Notes: generated by a model not told the origin, from the sequence alone. Counted from the stretch's first letter, positions 1-9,367 are shown. The stretch: DNA of 64,000 nt from Polyangiaceae bacterium (GCA_020633235.1 JACKEA010000002.1:1-64000); one strand, 5' to 3'. Translations and numbers: made by a program.

Positions 1-146
1 ACAACAACTTCGGCACCGGCTGGGTCCACTTCGACGTGGATCTGACAACCGGCCAAGTGACCTTCAGCCGACTGTGTGAGGCGGAGTTCTCGACGATCTA
101 CTACCGCACCGAGACCACCGCGACGGGCACTCTCGTCTGCCCCTGA
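1..146 (+). CDS. C-terminal end of an unknown protein (partial)
   Basis: An open frame runs from the window edge (first whole codon at base 3) to a TGA at 144-146 and encodes the last 47 residues of a protein. The piece is rich in Thr, Phe and aromatic residues (NNFGTGWVHFDV near its start) with two Cys, one three residues from the end. This would suit an exported beta-rich protein, but no family can be recognised. The gene starts outside the window. Confidence 0.5.
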   Translation, partial: NNFGTGWVHFDVDLTTGQVTFSRLCEAEFSTIYYRTETTATGTLVCP

Positions 147-215
147 CGCGTCGCGTTGTTTCCGCGGCGGGCCGACATCCCTGCAAAGGGCATGTTACAT
201 TTCGTCGACAGTACG

Positions 216-2849
216 ATGACGACGCGTCGACGGCTTGCTTCACCCATCGTTATTGGTCTGCTCACGGTGGCCGCGCTGCACGGCTGCTCGGGAGACGATT
301 CCGCACCCGGCGGTAGCGCGGGCAGCGGCGGCTCCGCCGGGAGCGAGGGCGGCGTGTGTCCCACGGAGACGGACGTCTTCGAAGCCGGGGACGACACGGG
401 CAGCGCGGACCCGTATGGCGCCAAGGCGGCGGGGCAAGCGCGGGCCGGGCGGCTGACCAACGCGGCGATGGTCGTGCAGCCGGCGCATGGACGGCAGCGC
501 GTGAACATCGGGGACTTCGTGCTCGCCAACGACAAGATCGCCGTGACCATCGAGGACAAGGGACTGTCCGACGGCTACGCGCGCTTCGGTGGTGAGATCT
601 TGGCGGTCGATCGCGTGGGCGACGACGGCAAGCCGCTGGGCACGTCGTACTACGTGGAGACGCTGATGGCGCTGTCCATCCAGATGGTGAACCCCACCAG
701 CGTCAGCGTGATCAACGATGGCACCGACGGCAAGGCCGCCGTGGTGCGCGTGTCGGGTCCACTTCAGGCCATCCCGTTCCTCGATGGCTCCCTCGCCACG
801 CTGTTCCCGCGGCGCTACGACGTGCAAGCCGCGTACGACTACGTGCTCGAGCCCGGTAGCGAAAAGCTCCTGATCCGCCTCGGCATCATCAACCCCTCCC
901 CGGATCCGATCGAGCTCGCCTTCGACGGCATCAGCGACGAGATCCACGGCTTCTTCCACACCAACCACAACCAGCTGGTGACGGAAGCCAACGGCTTCGG
1001 CAAAGCCAGCGGAGACCTGCCCTGGGCGGGCTTCGTGAACGACGGCACCAGCTTCGCGTGGCGTCCGGCGGGCGGAGAAACGCTGGAGCTCGGCCTGGAG
1101 GTGAGCGGCTTCGTGTACACCCTGGGGCCCGGCTTCACCGCCGACGGCTGCGCCATCACCTGGGTGGATCACGCCGAGGTGATCGCCGGCGGTCCCGAGT
1201 ACGACGGCCTGCGCGTGGCCTTGAGCCATGTGGATGGCGGCGAGGAGTGGCGCGCGATCAGCGGCACCGTGAAAGACGCCGATGGCAATCCCGTCCCCGG
1301 CGCCTGGGTGCACGAGCAAGACGACGCCGGCAAATATCTGAGCCGCACCAAGGCGGACGAAAACGGCGCCTACGTGATCCACGCGCCCCAGAGCCAGGCG
1401 GTGAAGCTCATCCCCCAGGCCAAGGGCTATCCGCTGGGCGCCGGCGCTGCCGTGGCGGCCGGCTCCACCGCGAGTGATCTGACCTTCGATCCCACCGGCA
1501 AGCTCCACGTCTCCGCCGTGGACTCGGTGAGCAATCAAGCCATCCCCGTGCGCGTACAGGTGGTCCCCAAGGCCGGCACCACCGGCGCCCCCGACGAGTT
1601 CGGCGTGCTCGACGAAACCAACGGCCGCCTACACCAGGCCTACGCCATCACGGGCGACGTGACGCTGAACGTGCCCCCCGGCGATCACCAAGTGATCGTG
1701 ACCCGCGGCTACGAGTACGAGCTCAGCGACCAGACCGTGAGCGTGACCGCCGGGCAGACCACCGACGTTCCCGTCACCCTCGAGCGCAGCGTGGACAGCA
1801 CCGGTTGGATGTGCGCCGACTGGCACATCCACAGCTACCAGAGCGCGGATTCCGACGACACGCCGGAGAGCAAGGTCGCCAGCGCCATTTGCGATGGCCT
1901 GGAAATCCCGGTCTCCAGCGAGCACGAGTGGGTGATCGACTTCCAGCCCATCGTGGAGAAGCTCGGCCTCACCCCGTGGGCCTTCGGCATGCCCAGCGAA
2001 GAGCTCACCACCTTCACCTGGGGGCACTTCGGCGTCGTGCCGCTGTTGCCCAAGCCCGACAAGGTGAACAACGGCGCCATCGAGTGGGTGGGCAAAGAGC
2101 CGCCGGCCATGTTCGCCGACGTGCAAGCGCAGCCGGAAAACCCCGTGCTCATCGTCAACCACCCGAGCGGCACCGGCTTCGGCGCCTACTTCAGCCAGGC
2201 CGCCTTCGACGAGTCCACCGGCGCCGGCAAAGACAAAACACTGTGGAGCGACGACTTCGACGCCATCGAGGTATTCAACGACTCCGACTTCGAGAGCAAT
2301 CGAGACAAGAGCGTGGCCGCGTGGTTCTCGCTCTTGAATCACGACAAGACCTTCTGGGCCGTGGGCTCCTCCGACAGCCATCACATCCGCACCAGCCCCG
2401 TCGGCTATCCGCGCACCTGCCTCTACTTCGGCCACGACGATCCGACGAAGCTCACCGTGAACGCCGTGCGTGACGTGCTCGCCGCCGGCACCGCCGTCGT
2501 GAGCGGCGGTCTGTTCATGACCGTGGACGGCCCCGGCGGCGCCAAGCCCGGCGAAACCGTCAAGGCCACCGGCAGCGCCAACTTCACCGTCACCGTGCAG
2601 TCCCCGAGCTGGCTGAACCCGACCACGCTGGAAGTGATCGTCAACGGCGAGACGGTCTCCACCGAGGCCCTCGCGCCGCTGGGCAGCGGAACCGGCAAGA
2701 CCTTCGTCAATCAGGTCAGCGTCACGCTAGACGGCAGCAAAGCGCGCAACTGGGTCGTGTTCCACGCCAAGGGCGACAGCGATCTCGCGCCGCTGCATCC
2801 CGGTCGCATGCCCTTCGCGGTCTCGAACCCGATCTTCTTCAAGCCCTGA
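216..2849 (+). CDS. Large lipoprotein with carboxypeptidase-regulatory-like and PHP (CehA/McbA-type) domains
   Basis: 877 residues. ATG 216 was chosen because the next ~27 residues form a lipoprotein signal (MTTRRR start, hydrophobic core, lipobox LHGC), followed by a Gly/Ser linker. Around residues 347-410 is a carboxypeptidase-regulatory-like beta-sandwich (ISGTVKDADGNPVPGAWV). From about 531 to 720 lies a PHP-like metallohydrolase region with WHIHSY, SSEHEW, VNHPSG and GSSDSHH, as in the CehA/McbA family. The His/Asp clusters suggest that metal binding is intact. It probably acts at the cell surface on an unknown phosphoester or ester substrate. The next gene on the same strand begins 86 bases downstream after a likely operator, so this gene is probably transcribed alone. 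Confidence 0.8.
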   Translation: MTTRRRLASPIVIGLLTVAALHGCSGDDSAPGGSAGSGGSAGSEGGVCPTETDVFEAGDDTGSADPYGAKAAGQARAGRLTNAAMVVQPAHGRQRVNIGDFVLANDKIAVTIEDKGLSDGYARFGGEILAVDRVGDDGKPLGTSYYVETLMALSIQMVNPTSVSVINDGTDGKAAVVRVSGPLQAIPFLDGSLATLFPRRYDVQAAYDYVLEPGSEKLLIRLGIINPSPDPIELAFDGISDEIHGFFHTNHNQLVTEANGFGKASGDLPWAGFVNDGTSFAWRPAGGETLELGLEVSGFVYTLGPGFTADGCAITWVDHAEVIAGGPEYDGLRVALSHVDGGEEWRAISGTVKDADGNPVPGAWVHEQDDAGKYLSRTKADENGAYVIHAPQSQAVKLIPQAKGYPLGAGAAVAAGSTASDLTFDPTGKLHVSAVDSVSNQAIPVRVQVVPKAGTTGAPDEFGVLDETNGRLHQAYAITGDVTLNVPPGDHQVIVTRGYEYELSDQTVSVTAGQTTDVPVTLERSVDSTGWMCADWHIHSYQSADSDDTPESKVASAICDGLEIPVSSEHEWVIDFQPIVEKLGLTPWAFGMPSEELTTFTWGHFGVVPLLPKPDKVNNGAIEWVGKEPPAMFADVQAQPENPVLIVNHPSGTGFGAYFSQAAFDESTGAGKDKTLWSDDFDAIEVFNDSDFESNRDKSVAAWFSLLNHDKTFWAVGSSDSHHIRTSPVGYPRTCLYFGHDDPTKLTVNAVRDVLAAGTAVVSGGLFMTVDGPGGAKPGETVKATGSANFTVTVQSPSWLNPTTLEVIVNGETVSTEALAPLGSGTGKTFVNQVSVTLDGSKARNWVVFHAKGDSDLAPLHPGRMPFAVSNPIFFKP

Positions 2850-2897
2850 GGCCCAGGTTCAGCCTCTGGGCTTGCGAAAGCGCCCTGGATGCGTTAT

Positions 2898-2924
2898 CCC
2901 TCACATGTCCCTCAATTGTGAGGG
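2898..2924. promoter_or_regulatory. Candidate operator of the RHH/GNAT pair
   Basis: CCCTCA occurs at 2898-2903 and again at 2909-2914, followed by its inverse TGAGGG at 2919-2924. Direct and inverted 6-base half-sites spaced 4-5 bases apart are typical of ribbon-helix-helix antitoxin operators. They lie 12-38 bases upstream of the antitoxin start, just before the AGGAGG at 2926-2931. Binding is inferred. Confidence 0.5.
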
Positions 2925-2935
2925 CAGGAGGCGCC

Positions 2936-3280
2936 ATGCGACTCGAAGCAACCGTACCCGATAGCCGAGGCTCGGCTGTACAAGAGCTCGCAGACCAGCT
3001 TGGGTTGAGCCGCAGCCAGATCATCGACGAGGCCTTGTCGTTGTTCCTGAAGGCGGTCTTGGAGATTCGCCGCGGCCGTCGGCTGGTGACCCAGGATCCG
3101 CGTGACCGGCAGGCCGTGTGTGAGTTGATGACGCCCACGCTCACGGCGCTGGAGTGGGCTCTCTCGCCGGACGACCTCGAGCTTCCGGACGCGGCGATCG
3201 CCAAGATGCAAGAGCTGGTAGATGCTCCCGCGGAGCCGAACGCGCGCTTGCGCGCGGCCGCGAAGCGTCGCCGCCGATGA
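2936..3280 (+). CDS. Ribbon-helix-helix antitoxin of a GNAT-type toxin-antitoxin pair
   Basis: 114 residues. ATG 2936 is preceded by a strong AGGAGG at 2926-2931. The first ~50 residues fit a ribbon-helix-helix fold: the beta strand RLEATVP, then LADQLGLSRSQIIDEAL and a second helix. The C-terminal half is acidic and then ends in a basic RLRAAAKRRRR tail, and is the expected toxin-binding region. The stop overlaps the next gene's ATG (ATGA at 3277-3280), as in TA operons where the antitoxin is translated first and coupled to the toxin. It is likely to bind the CCCTCA/TGAGGG sites upstream and repress the operon. The family assignment rests on motif and context. Confidence 0.75.
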   Translation: MRLEATVPDSRGSAVQELADQLGLSRSQIIDEALSLFLKAVLEIRRGRRLVTQDPRDRQAVCELMTPTLTALEWALSPDDLELPDAAIAKMQELVDAPAEPNARLRAAAKRRRR

Positions 3281-3825
3281 CAGAGCCAGCAAGCCCCACA
3301 TACCTGACACGCCGGATTGGTCCCGGTGATCCGGCGTGCGGTTTTCGGTGTGGCAAGCATCCGCTCGATGACTACTTCCGGCGCCACGCGCTACCCAACG
3401 ACCAGGGGAACGTCGGCTTGGCCTACGTGGTGGATGCGTCGGCTGACGACGTTGCGGCCGGGCTTCCCACGGTCATCGCCTTCTACACGCTGAGCATGGC
3501 CGCCGTCGTGTCCGCCGATGTTGGCTCTGTGATGGAGAAGAAGCTTCCTCGCTACCCGATGCCGGTTGCGCTGATCGGCCGGCTTGCTGTCGACGACCGT
3601 GCTCGAGGACGGCGCCTGGGTGAGGCTCTCCTACTTGATGCTCTGTACCGGGTGACCGCAGCCGCGGAGATCGTCGGTTGCCTGGGGATCATCGTCGACG
3701 CCAAGGACGAGGACGGCAAGCGCTTCTACGAGAAGTATGACTTCGTCACGGTAGATGCATCGTCCTGGCCGCGCCGGATGTTCCTGCCGATCGGCGTGGC
3801 GCGAGCAGCTGTTAGCGACCAGTAG
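3277..3825 (+). CDS. GNAT acetyltransferase toxin (TacT/AtaT-like)
   Basis: 182 residues. The start ATG overlaps the antitoxin stop. The N-terminal CGKHPLDDYFRRHA block matches GNAT toxins of the TacT/AtaT type. LAVDDRARGRRLGEALLLDAL is the acetyl-CoA pyrophosphate-binding motif A (RxxGxG variant), and FYEKYDF carries the conserved Tyr expected to act as general acid. Known members acetylate the amino group of charged aminoacyl-tRNAs and stop translation; activity here is inferred from the motifs and the paired antitoxin. No frameshift or lost motif is visible, so the pair looks intact. Confidence 0.8.
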   Translation: MTEPASPTYLTRRIGPGDPACGFRCGKHPLDDYFRRHALPNDQGNVGLAYVVDASADDVAAGLPTVIAFYTLSMAAVVSADVGSVMEKKLPRYPMPVALIGRLAVDDRARGRRLGEALLLDALYRVTAAAEIVGCLGIIVDAKDEDGKRFYEKYDFVTVDASSWPRRMFLPIGVARAAVSDQ

Positions 3826-3908
3826 CGAACCCGCCGGCCACGCCCGTCGGCTCTGTCCTTGCCCCCCGCCACTATCCAAGCTCTGAAAACTATCGTATTC
3901 GCTTGGGC

Positions 3909-5186
3909 ATGGCCGGAGTGGACCGCAACAAGCCGTGCCCGTGTGGGTCGGGCAAGAAGTACAAGAGGTGCTGCGCGGGGAAGGCCGAGAGTACGCGCTA
4001 CACGCAGCAAGAGCGCGACGTGGCCCTGGCCATATTGAGCGAGCTCGCGGACGACACGGATTGGGAGGACGTCGTCGCCGCGGTGGACGACGAGATGTGG
4101 GGAACGGTCCACGACGACGAGCATCCGGAGCTCGGCCTGGTGAGCGATCGCTTCGCCGATTGGTACATGTTCTTCGACTACGAGCTCGACGACGACGGTC
4201 TACGCATGGCGGATCTGGTGCTCGAGACGGACGAGATCACTCTGCCTCCCGGTGTGCTGCGCTACTTGCGCCTCGCGCGCGAGAGCGTGGTGCGCCCCTA
4301 CGAAGCCACCGAGGTGCGCGCCGGCGTGGGGCTCACGCTCCGGAACGTGCTGACCGGCGAGCTGACCCGCGTGCAAGAGCGCACGGCGTCCCGCGAGATC
4401 CCTCCCGGCGCGGTGCTGGCGGTGCGGGTATTGCCAAGCGGCAGCGGCGGCGAGCCCGTGTTCGACGGAGAAATCTTGCCGTTCCTGCCGCAGTTCCGCG
4501 GGCGCCTGATGAACCATCTGCGGGAGCTGGCGGAGGAGTACGAACGCGAGATCGGCCCAGTGGACGACGCCTTCTTCGAAGACGTGACGCCGCTCTTGCA
4601 TCAGTACTGGGTGGCGCAGCGTAATCCGCCGTCGCTCGCCTTCGTCGTGTCACGCTTCAACGTCACGGACACCTCCGCCGTGAGCCGCGCGTTGGACGCC
4701 GACGGGAGCTTCGAACGACACGCGCCCGACGCGCCGCGCTGGCTCTGGCGAGGTGGAGAAACGGCCTCGGGCCTCGTCGAGCTCACCGACGACACCCTGA
4801 ACCTCCTCACACAGTTCGAGGCCCAGGCGGAGCAAGCCCGGACGAAGCTGGAGGCCATCGCCGGCACGGCCCTCAGCTTTCGCAGCATCGAGCACCAGGA
4901 TCCCAAGGATGTCGTCCCCGAGCCCGGCTCCTCCGTGCCGCTTCCAAAAGAACTTCGTGCGGTCATCCAGCAGAAGCTCGACGAGCACTATCGCGCTTGG
5001 CTGGACGAGCCCATTCCCCGCCTCGACGGCCAGACACCCCGCGACGCCGTGAAGAGCGACAGGCTTCGCCCGCGCGTGCGCGACATGCTGGTCGAGCTGG
5101 AACAGATGTACGCCCAAGCGCGAGAGACCGGCGAGCCCGCCCACGACCCTGCCTGGATGTGGCAAGAGCTCCAGCTACAGCGCTGA
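3909..5186 (+). CDS. SEC-C zinc-motif protein
   Basis: 425 residues from ATG 3909. Residues 7-22 carry the SEC-C motif CPCGSGKKYKRCC, a small zinc-binding element found at the end of SecA and in many accessory proteins. A long acidic, mostly helical region follows. The C-terminal LDEPIPRLDGQTPRDA segment resembles the TPRxA signature found at the end of other SEC-C proteins, sometimes linked to MbcA/Xre-type antitoxins. No catalytic motif is visible and the role is unknown. It ends 11 bases from the end of the convergent gene and no hairpin lies between them. Confidence 0.7.
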   Translation: MAGVDRNKPCPCGSGKKYKRCCAGKAESTRYTQQERDVALAILSELADDTDWEDVVAAVDDEMWGTVHDDEHPELGLVSDRFADWYMFFDYELDDDGLRMADLVLETDEITLPPGVLRYLRLARESVVRPYEATEVRAGVGLTLRNVLTGELTRVQERTASREIPPGAVLAVRVLPSGSGGEPVFDGEILPFLPQFRGRLMNHLRELAEEYEREIGPVDDAFFEDVTPLLHQYWVAQRNPPSLAFVVSRFNVTDTSAVSRALDADGSFERHAPDAPRWLWRGGETASGLVELTDDTLNLLTQFEAQAEQARTKLEAIAGTALSFRSIEHQDPKDVVPEPGSSVPLPKELRAVIQQKLDEHYRAWLDEPIPRLDGQTPRDAVKSDRLRPRVRDMLVELEQMYAQARETGEPAHDPAWMWQELQLQR

Positions 5187-5196
5187 GCATCCCTGT

Positions 5197-6609
5197 TCAA
5201 TTTTGGGTTGGTCCGGCGCGAGCCCCGGCGCGCTCCGGCACCAACTGCACGGAACTGCCACGCACTCGGAAATGGCAGGGCAAGCCCGCGGCACGGGCGG
5301 CGCGGCGCACCGCTTCCGGATGGATGCGCCCGCGCACCAGTCCCGCCTCGCGGAGCGCGCTCTCCACGTCCGCCACGCTGGACGGCGCGCGCGCCGTGAT
5401 CAGCTCCAGGCATCGCCCGAGCGCGGGAAGCTCCAGCTCCGCAGCGCGCACCGTGCGCTCCAAACGCGCGAGCTTCCCATGGATGCACTTGGTCGTTACC
5501 CCGTACAGCGCCGCGACGGACGCGGTGCTCGGCGGCGGCTCTCCACCCCAGCCGTTGATCGCTCGCACCTGCCCCCGCGTTCGCTCCGTCGGCAGCAGGG
5601 CGAGCATTCGTTCCAACTCGCTGTCGAGGATCGCATCCCCCACCTGCCCGCCACCACGCAGCGCCAAGGCGCTAGTTTCCCAGTCTTCCGGAAGATGCAC
5701 GCCCAGCCGCAGCCCGAGCGCTGCCAGACGCTCCTCGATGACCGCCAGCGTCTTCCTTCCCATCCGGGGAAGCCTCGAGATTTGCTCCGGCTGGCAGCGC
5801 GCCAGATCTCCGACTCGGTGAACCCCCACCCACTCCAAGCGCCCCACGGCGCGCGCAGGGAGTCTGAGCGCTACGAGGGTTTGTCCACACGCGCGCAGCG
5901 CATTGTCGTCCAATTCGGCAACGTCTTCGGTCGGGTCCACCATGTCCGGAAGCGCAAGCTTGCGCCGGTGCAGGCGCGCCACCTCGCTCCAGCCGCTGGG
6001 CAACTCCAATCCGAGATCGAGCCCGACACGCCGCAGCGCGCCGGAAACCTCGTCGAGCCGCAGCCAGAAGCGCCTGTCCGGAAACATGCGCTCGAGGTCC
6101 GGCCCCGTGCAGCTCGCGAGCTCACCAGCCATGGTAATCCCGCGTGGCGGCAAGAGCTCCACGTACGTGTACGGCAACCCGAACGGAAGCAACTCCTGGA
6201 TCGTCATCGCACACGCGGCATAACCCCGCGCATTGAGCGCCACCGCGCGCTTCTGTGAGCGGTCACGAATGCGCGGGGCCTGACGGGGCAAGTCGAGCAC
6301 AACGCTCCGGCTCCGACGCCGTGCAATGGGCGGCCCACCCCTACCGAGATCAGTCTCGGCGCGGCGCCTCGGTTCTGGGCTCGGTTCTGGCCCCGGAACG
6401 GGCGGCCCTCCCGTGCCGAAGTCGAGCCCGAGCACGCGCAGCGCGCGGCCGAGCTGCCGAAGCGAGTGCAAGCCGATGGGTTGATCCGGCGCGTAGCGCA
6501 CGTTTTCGGCCAGCCACTTCCGCGAGCACTGCGAGACCTCCCCCGCGGTGGTGACGCCGCTGCGGCTCAACGCCGTTGCCAGCACCCGCGGAATGGAAAG
6601 CTCGTGCAC
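5197..6609 (-). CDS. Multi-module RNA-polymerase alpha-CTD-like protein with sigma-region-4-like part
   Basis: 470 residues. GTG at 6609 was chosen because GGGAGG lies a few bases upstream; the open frame extends further but with low-complexity sequence. Three segments, about residues 1-65, 140-205 and 221-303, resemble the helix-hairpin-helix C-terminal domain of the polymerase alpha subunit. The clearest reads ALRLPARAVGRLEWVGVHRV and continues with SRLPRMGRKTLAVIEERL. Residues ~330-400 (ASVAALYGVTTKCIHGKLAR) resemble sigma region 4 or another helix-turn-helix. No core-binding N-terminal domain of alpha is present. It may contact DNA or polymerase as an accessory factor; this is inference from fold resemblance. 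Confidence 0.6.
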   Translation of the reverse strand: MHELSIPRVLATALSRSGVTTAGEVSQCSRKWLAENVRYAPDQPIGLHSLRQLGRALRVLGLDFGTGGPPVPGPEPSPEPRRRAETDLGRGGPPIARRRSRSVVLDLPRQAPRIRDRSQKRAVALNARGYAACAMTIQELLPFGLPYTYVELLPPRGITMAGELASCTGPDLERMFPDRRFWLRLDEVSGALRRVGLDLGLELPSGWSEVARLHRRKLALPDMVDPTEDVAELDDNALRACGQTLVALRLPARAVGRLEWVGVHRVGDLARCQPEQISRLPRMGRKTLAVIEERLAALGLRLGVHLPEDWETSALALRGGGQVGDAILDSELERMLALLPTERTRGQVRAINGWGGEPPPSTASVAALYGVTTKCIHGKLARLERTVRAAELELPALGRCLELITARAPSSVADVESALREAGLVRGRIHPEAVRRAARAAGLPCHFRVRGSSVQLVPERAGARAGPTQN

Positions 6610-6855
6610 ACCCACCTCCCGCCCCCCGACTCCGGAGCGTGTCGAGGGGGCCGCGCCTTTCCTAGACCCGGCCACCCGCTTCACAGCGCTTCGTGCGCCG
6701 CTCGGTCCGAGCCGTCCGGCGTGGGGATTGGCAATAGCACCATCGCTGCCAGGACCGCTGGATGTTGGCCCCCCGCGGAACCTCGCGCCTCGACGTCGCA
6801 GCCCACGCCACCACACGCCTGCCGACCGGCACGACCGTTTCTGTCGCGCCTCCGC

Positions 6856-8469
6856 TCAGTAGCTCTGCTCATTGGCCACCACCCCGTCGCTCCCTGCGTG
6901 CGTCGCTTGTCCCAACCCATCGAGGCCACCCGCCGCCCCCGCGCTCGCCGTCGTCACGCTCGGCGCACCGGAAGGCTTCGTCCCAACGTACGCCAGCCCG
7001 ATGCTCGGTCCGCCCGCTCCGCCGCCGCCGGGTCCGCCCGCGCCGCCTTGCCCGCCCTGCCCGCCTGGGCATGCGTCGTTCCCCGAACTGCCCTTCTTGC
7101 CGCCAGCACCCGGCGTGCCACCGCTACCCCCCTGCTGCCCCAGCGCTCCCTTCCCTCCCGCGCCTCCGTCCTTCGCCACCAGCTCCACTCCGTCCAGCAC
7201 GACGGTGGAGTTGATGCTCGCCAGCGCGATACTCGCCCCGCCGCCACCTCCGCCGGGGCCGCCCGCTCCGCCGCAGCCGCCACCTCCCCCGGAACCCCCG
7301 CTCGCTCCCGTCAACGGCGCGCAGCCCGCGAGCGGCGCTTTCGCTCCACCGCCCCCTCCGCCGCCCTGGCCCGCGCTCCCCGCTTTGCCCGCCTCGCCGG
7401 ACGCAGGCGTGTAGCCCGACGCGCTCAGCGCGCCCGCGCCGGTACCGCCGTTGCCCGGATTGCCGGGAGCGCCGTTGGAGCCCGTTTGGCCGCCGCCGTC
7501 ATCGACAGTACTGCCCACGCTGCAACCCCAGCTCCCGCCCAGGCCTTCCCCCACTCCGGCTCCGCCCTTGGTTCCCGTCTGTCCGGGGTTGCCGGCGCCC
7601 GCGCTGTTCGCGCCCACACCCCCATCCCCGCCCTTCCCGCCCGTGCTCGTCCCCGGCGTGCAGCTCGTCGTGACCGCCGCGCCTCCGTTGCTCGGGTTCG
7701 TGCACGCATCCACTCCCTTGTTCCCCGGCGTGCCGTCCTTCGCCGCCGCCGTGAACGCCGTCCCGTCGTCCCCCTTCGCTCCCTTCCCAGCCTCCGCCTT
7801 CACTCGCCTCAGCGTCACTCCCGTCGAGTCCTTCACCCATACCGCGATGCTCGACCCCACCGTCGCGTCCGTCGCCACCACGTCGAAGTCCTCCACCTCG
7901 AATCCCGTCACTCCCTCCACGCTCAACACCTGCGTCTCCGCTCCGCCCACCACCGTGGGCGCACTCGCGCTGTACACCCACGTCGTGCAGTCGAATCCAC
8001 CGTACAGCGACACCCCGTCGTGCGCGCTCGTCACGTTCACCGGCCCCACGTACGTCCCACCCGTCGCGCACGCATACACTCGCTTCTTCGATGTTGCCGC
8101 CGCGTCCAGCCCTTTCGTCAACGTCGCGTACGGCTTGTCCTTCGTCCCATCACCAGCGCTGTCCGAACCCGTCGGACTCACGAACACACCGTACTCGTCC
8201 GAAACCAAGCAGCTCTCTTCGCTCGGCGACTTCGTCGTGTCGCACGTCCCCCCGTCTCCACCCGCTTGGCCGCCCACTCCCGCCTGGCCGCCTTGGCCCC
8301 CGCTGCCCGAGGTGCCTCCGGTGCCCGACCCGCCGCCGCTGCCACCCGTTCCAGAGTCGGACGCCGGACCGCACCATTCGCCCTTGTCTGAGCACGTCAC
8401 GTCCGTCGAGCCGCAAGCCGCCACAACTGCGCCCGCGCAAACCAAACCAAGCAAAGCCACGCTCTTCAT
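6856..8469 (-). CDS. Large Gly-rich lipoprotein (paralogue B)
   Basis: 537 residues. ATG 8469 has GGAGG ~8 bases upstream. A lipoprotein signal ends in the lipobox VAAC (Cys19), followed by a Gly/Ser linker. Residues ~75-220 look like a right-handed beta-helix start (VFVSPTGSDSAGDGTKDKPY and an SLYGGFDCTTW turn, typical of pectate-lyase-like surface proteins). The C-terminal half is dominated by collagen-like runs of Gly with Ala, Ser and Asn, resembling PGRS-type Gly-rich domains. It has the same architecture as the protein at 10130-11761, including the CDTTKSPSxESCLV segment, so the two arose by duplication. It probably sits on the outer surface; function unknown. Confidence 0.75.
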   Translation of the reverse strand: MKSVALLGLVCAGAVVAACGSTDVTCSDKGEWCGPASDSGTGGSGGGSGTGGTSGSGGQGGQAGVGGQAGGDGGTCDTTKSPSEESCLVSDEYGVFVSPTGSDSAGDGTKDKPYATLTKGLDAAATSKKRVYACATGGTYVGPVNVTSAHDGVSLYGGFDCTTWVYSASAPTVVGGAETQVLSVEGVTGFEVEDFDVVATDATVGSSIAVWVKDSTGVTLRRVKAEAGKGAKGDDGTAFTAAAKDGTPGNKGVDACTNPSNGGAAVTTSCTPGTSTGGKGGDGGVGANSAGAGNPGQTGTKGGAGVGEGLGGSWGCSVGSTVDDGGGQTGSNGAPGNPGNGGTGAGALSASGYTPASGEAGKAGSAGQGGGGGGGAKAPLAGCAPLTGASGGSGGGGGCGGAGGPGGGGGGASIALASINSTVVLDGVELVAKDGGAGGKGALGQQGGSGGTPGAGGKKGSSGNDACPGGQGGQGGAGGPGGGGAGGPSIGLAYVGTKPSGAPSVTTASAGAAGGLDGLGQATHAGSDGVVANEQSY

Positions 8470-8485
8470 TGTTCACTCCCTCCGA

Positions 8486-9367
8486 TCAGAATCGGGCTCG
8501 AACCGTGCCGCCAAACATCTTGGACCCAAGAGCTGGCGACAGCTCAAATCGCCTCGCCCGCGCGCTGTCGTGGTCGGCACTCGGCGTCCACAGCAGGAAC
8601 GTCGCAACGGTCGCGGTCGCAAACACCCCAGTTGCTATCCAGGCAAAGCCCTCCACTCGGTTCGCGTCTGCACGCTGCTGGCTTGCGTCTGCGATGTTTT
8701 GACAAAGCGAGCTACCCCGGCCCGCATCTGAGCACGGCGTAGCGCTCCCGAACTGCGTCTTCGCGTCCGCGAGCAACTTGTCCGCGTCGCTCTGGTGCCC
8801 GTTCGCCTTCGCCATGAATCCCACGGCCACAGCAGCCGACGCCACGGTCAACACCGCTCCGCTCGCAAGCACCACGGTGCGTGCCGAGACTCCGCCATCC
8901 GGGCTCTTCCCGCCACCCGGCGCGGCAGCCCCTCCGCCAGCTCCGGAACCCGCACCGGCCCCGCCCGCGCCTCCACCCCCTGCCGGCTTCGGCGTCTCGG
9001 CCTCGAGCTGCAGCGAGACGCTCTTCACGCTACCCGCCGTCACCGCGACCGTTTCCGTCGCGTCCTCAAAACCGTGCGCTCGCGCGCTGAGCCGATGCTC
9101 GCCGGCGTCCAGGTACAGTGGCGCCTCCAGCGGCGAGCGCCCAACGGCCGCTCCGTCGAGCAGCACGTCCGCGCCGTCTTGACTCACCGTCACCGTCACC
9201 TCCGCCACGTGCTGCTTCGCCTTCACCAACAGCGCCTCCACGGCGGCTTTCTTCTTGCGCGCGTCACCCGTCGACGGAAACGCCCGCAACGAAGCGCTCA
9301 GGTGCTCCGCTGCTGCCGTGTACTTTCCGAGCTGCAGCTCGCTTTGCCCAAGCAGCGCCGCAATGTC
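8486..9367 (-). pseudogene. PEGA-domain protein lacking its first ~63 codons
   Basis: The frame encodes 294 codons matching residues 64 onward of the intact PEGA protein at 11779-12813. The signal peptide and first TPR-like helices are missing: at 9367/9368 homology stops and unrelated cassette DNA begins. The open frame continues antisense through the DUF559 gene but offers no signal peptide or plausible start there. The first 456 bases (8912-9367) are identical to the intact gene, while the rest encodes a diverged transmembrane tail (TVVLASGAVLTVASAAVAVG, then a SLCQNI Cys). It lies 16 bases upstream of lipoprotein B, so this was once a PEGA-lipoprotein pair like the one next door. Probably not expressed as an exported protein. 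Confidence 0.75.
8912..9367. repeat. 456-bp perfect repeat, copy 1
   Basis: Every base from 8912 to 9367 equals 12169-12624 (same orientation, offset 3257). The outer bases differ at both ends: C/T at 8911/12168 and T/G at 9368/12625. It covers PEGA-domain codons equivalent to residues 64-215 of the intact protein. Sequence on the tail side is clearly diverged. Confidence 0.95.

Noticed and set aside
2850..2897. Imperfect inverted repeat after the PHP lipoprotein as a terminator
   Set aside because: GAGGCCCAGG/CCTCTGGGC pairing is short and imperfect, so no terminator was called.
6856..8731. Long plus-strand Pro-rich open frames opposite the Gly-rich lipoprotein
   Set aside because: They are the antisense of Gly codons in a GC-rich gene; no start signal or domain is present.
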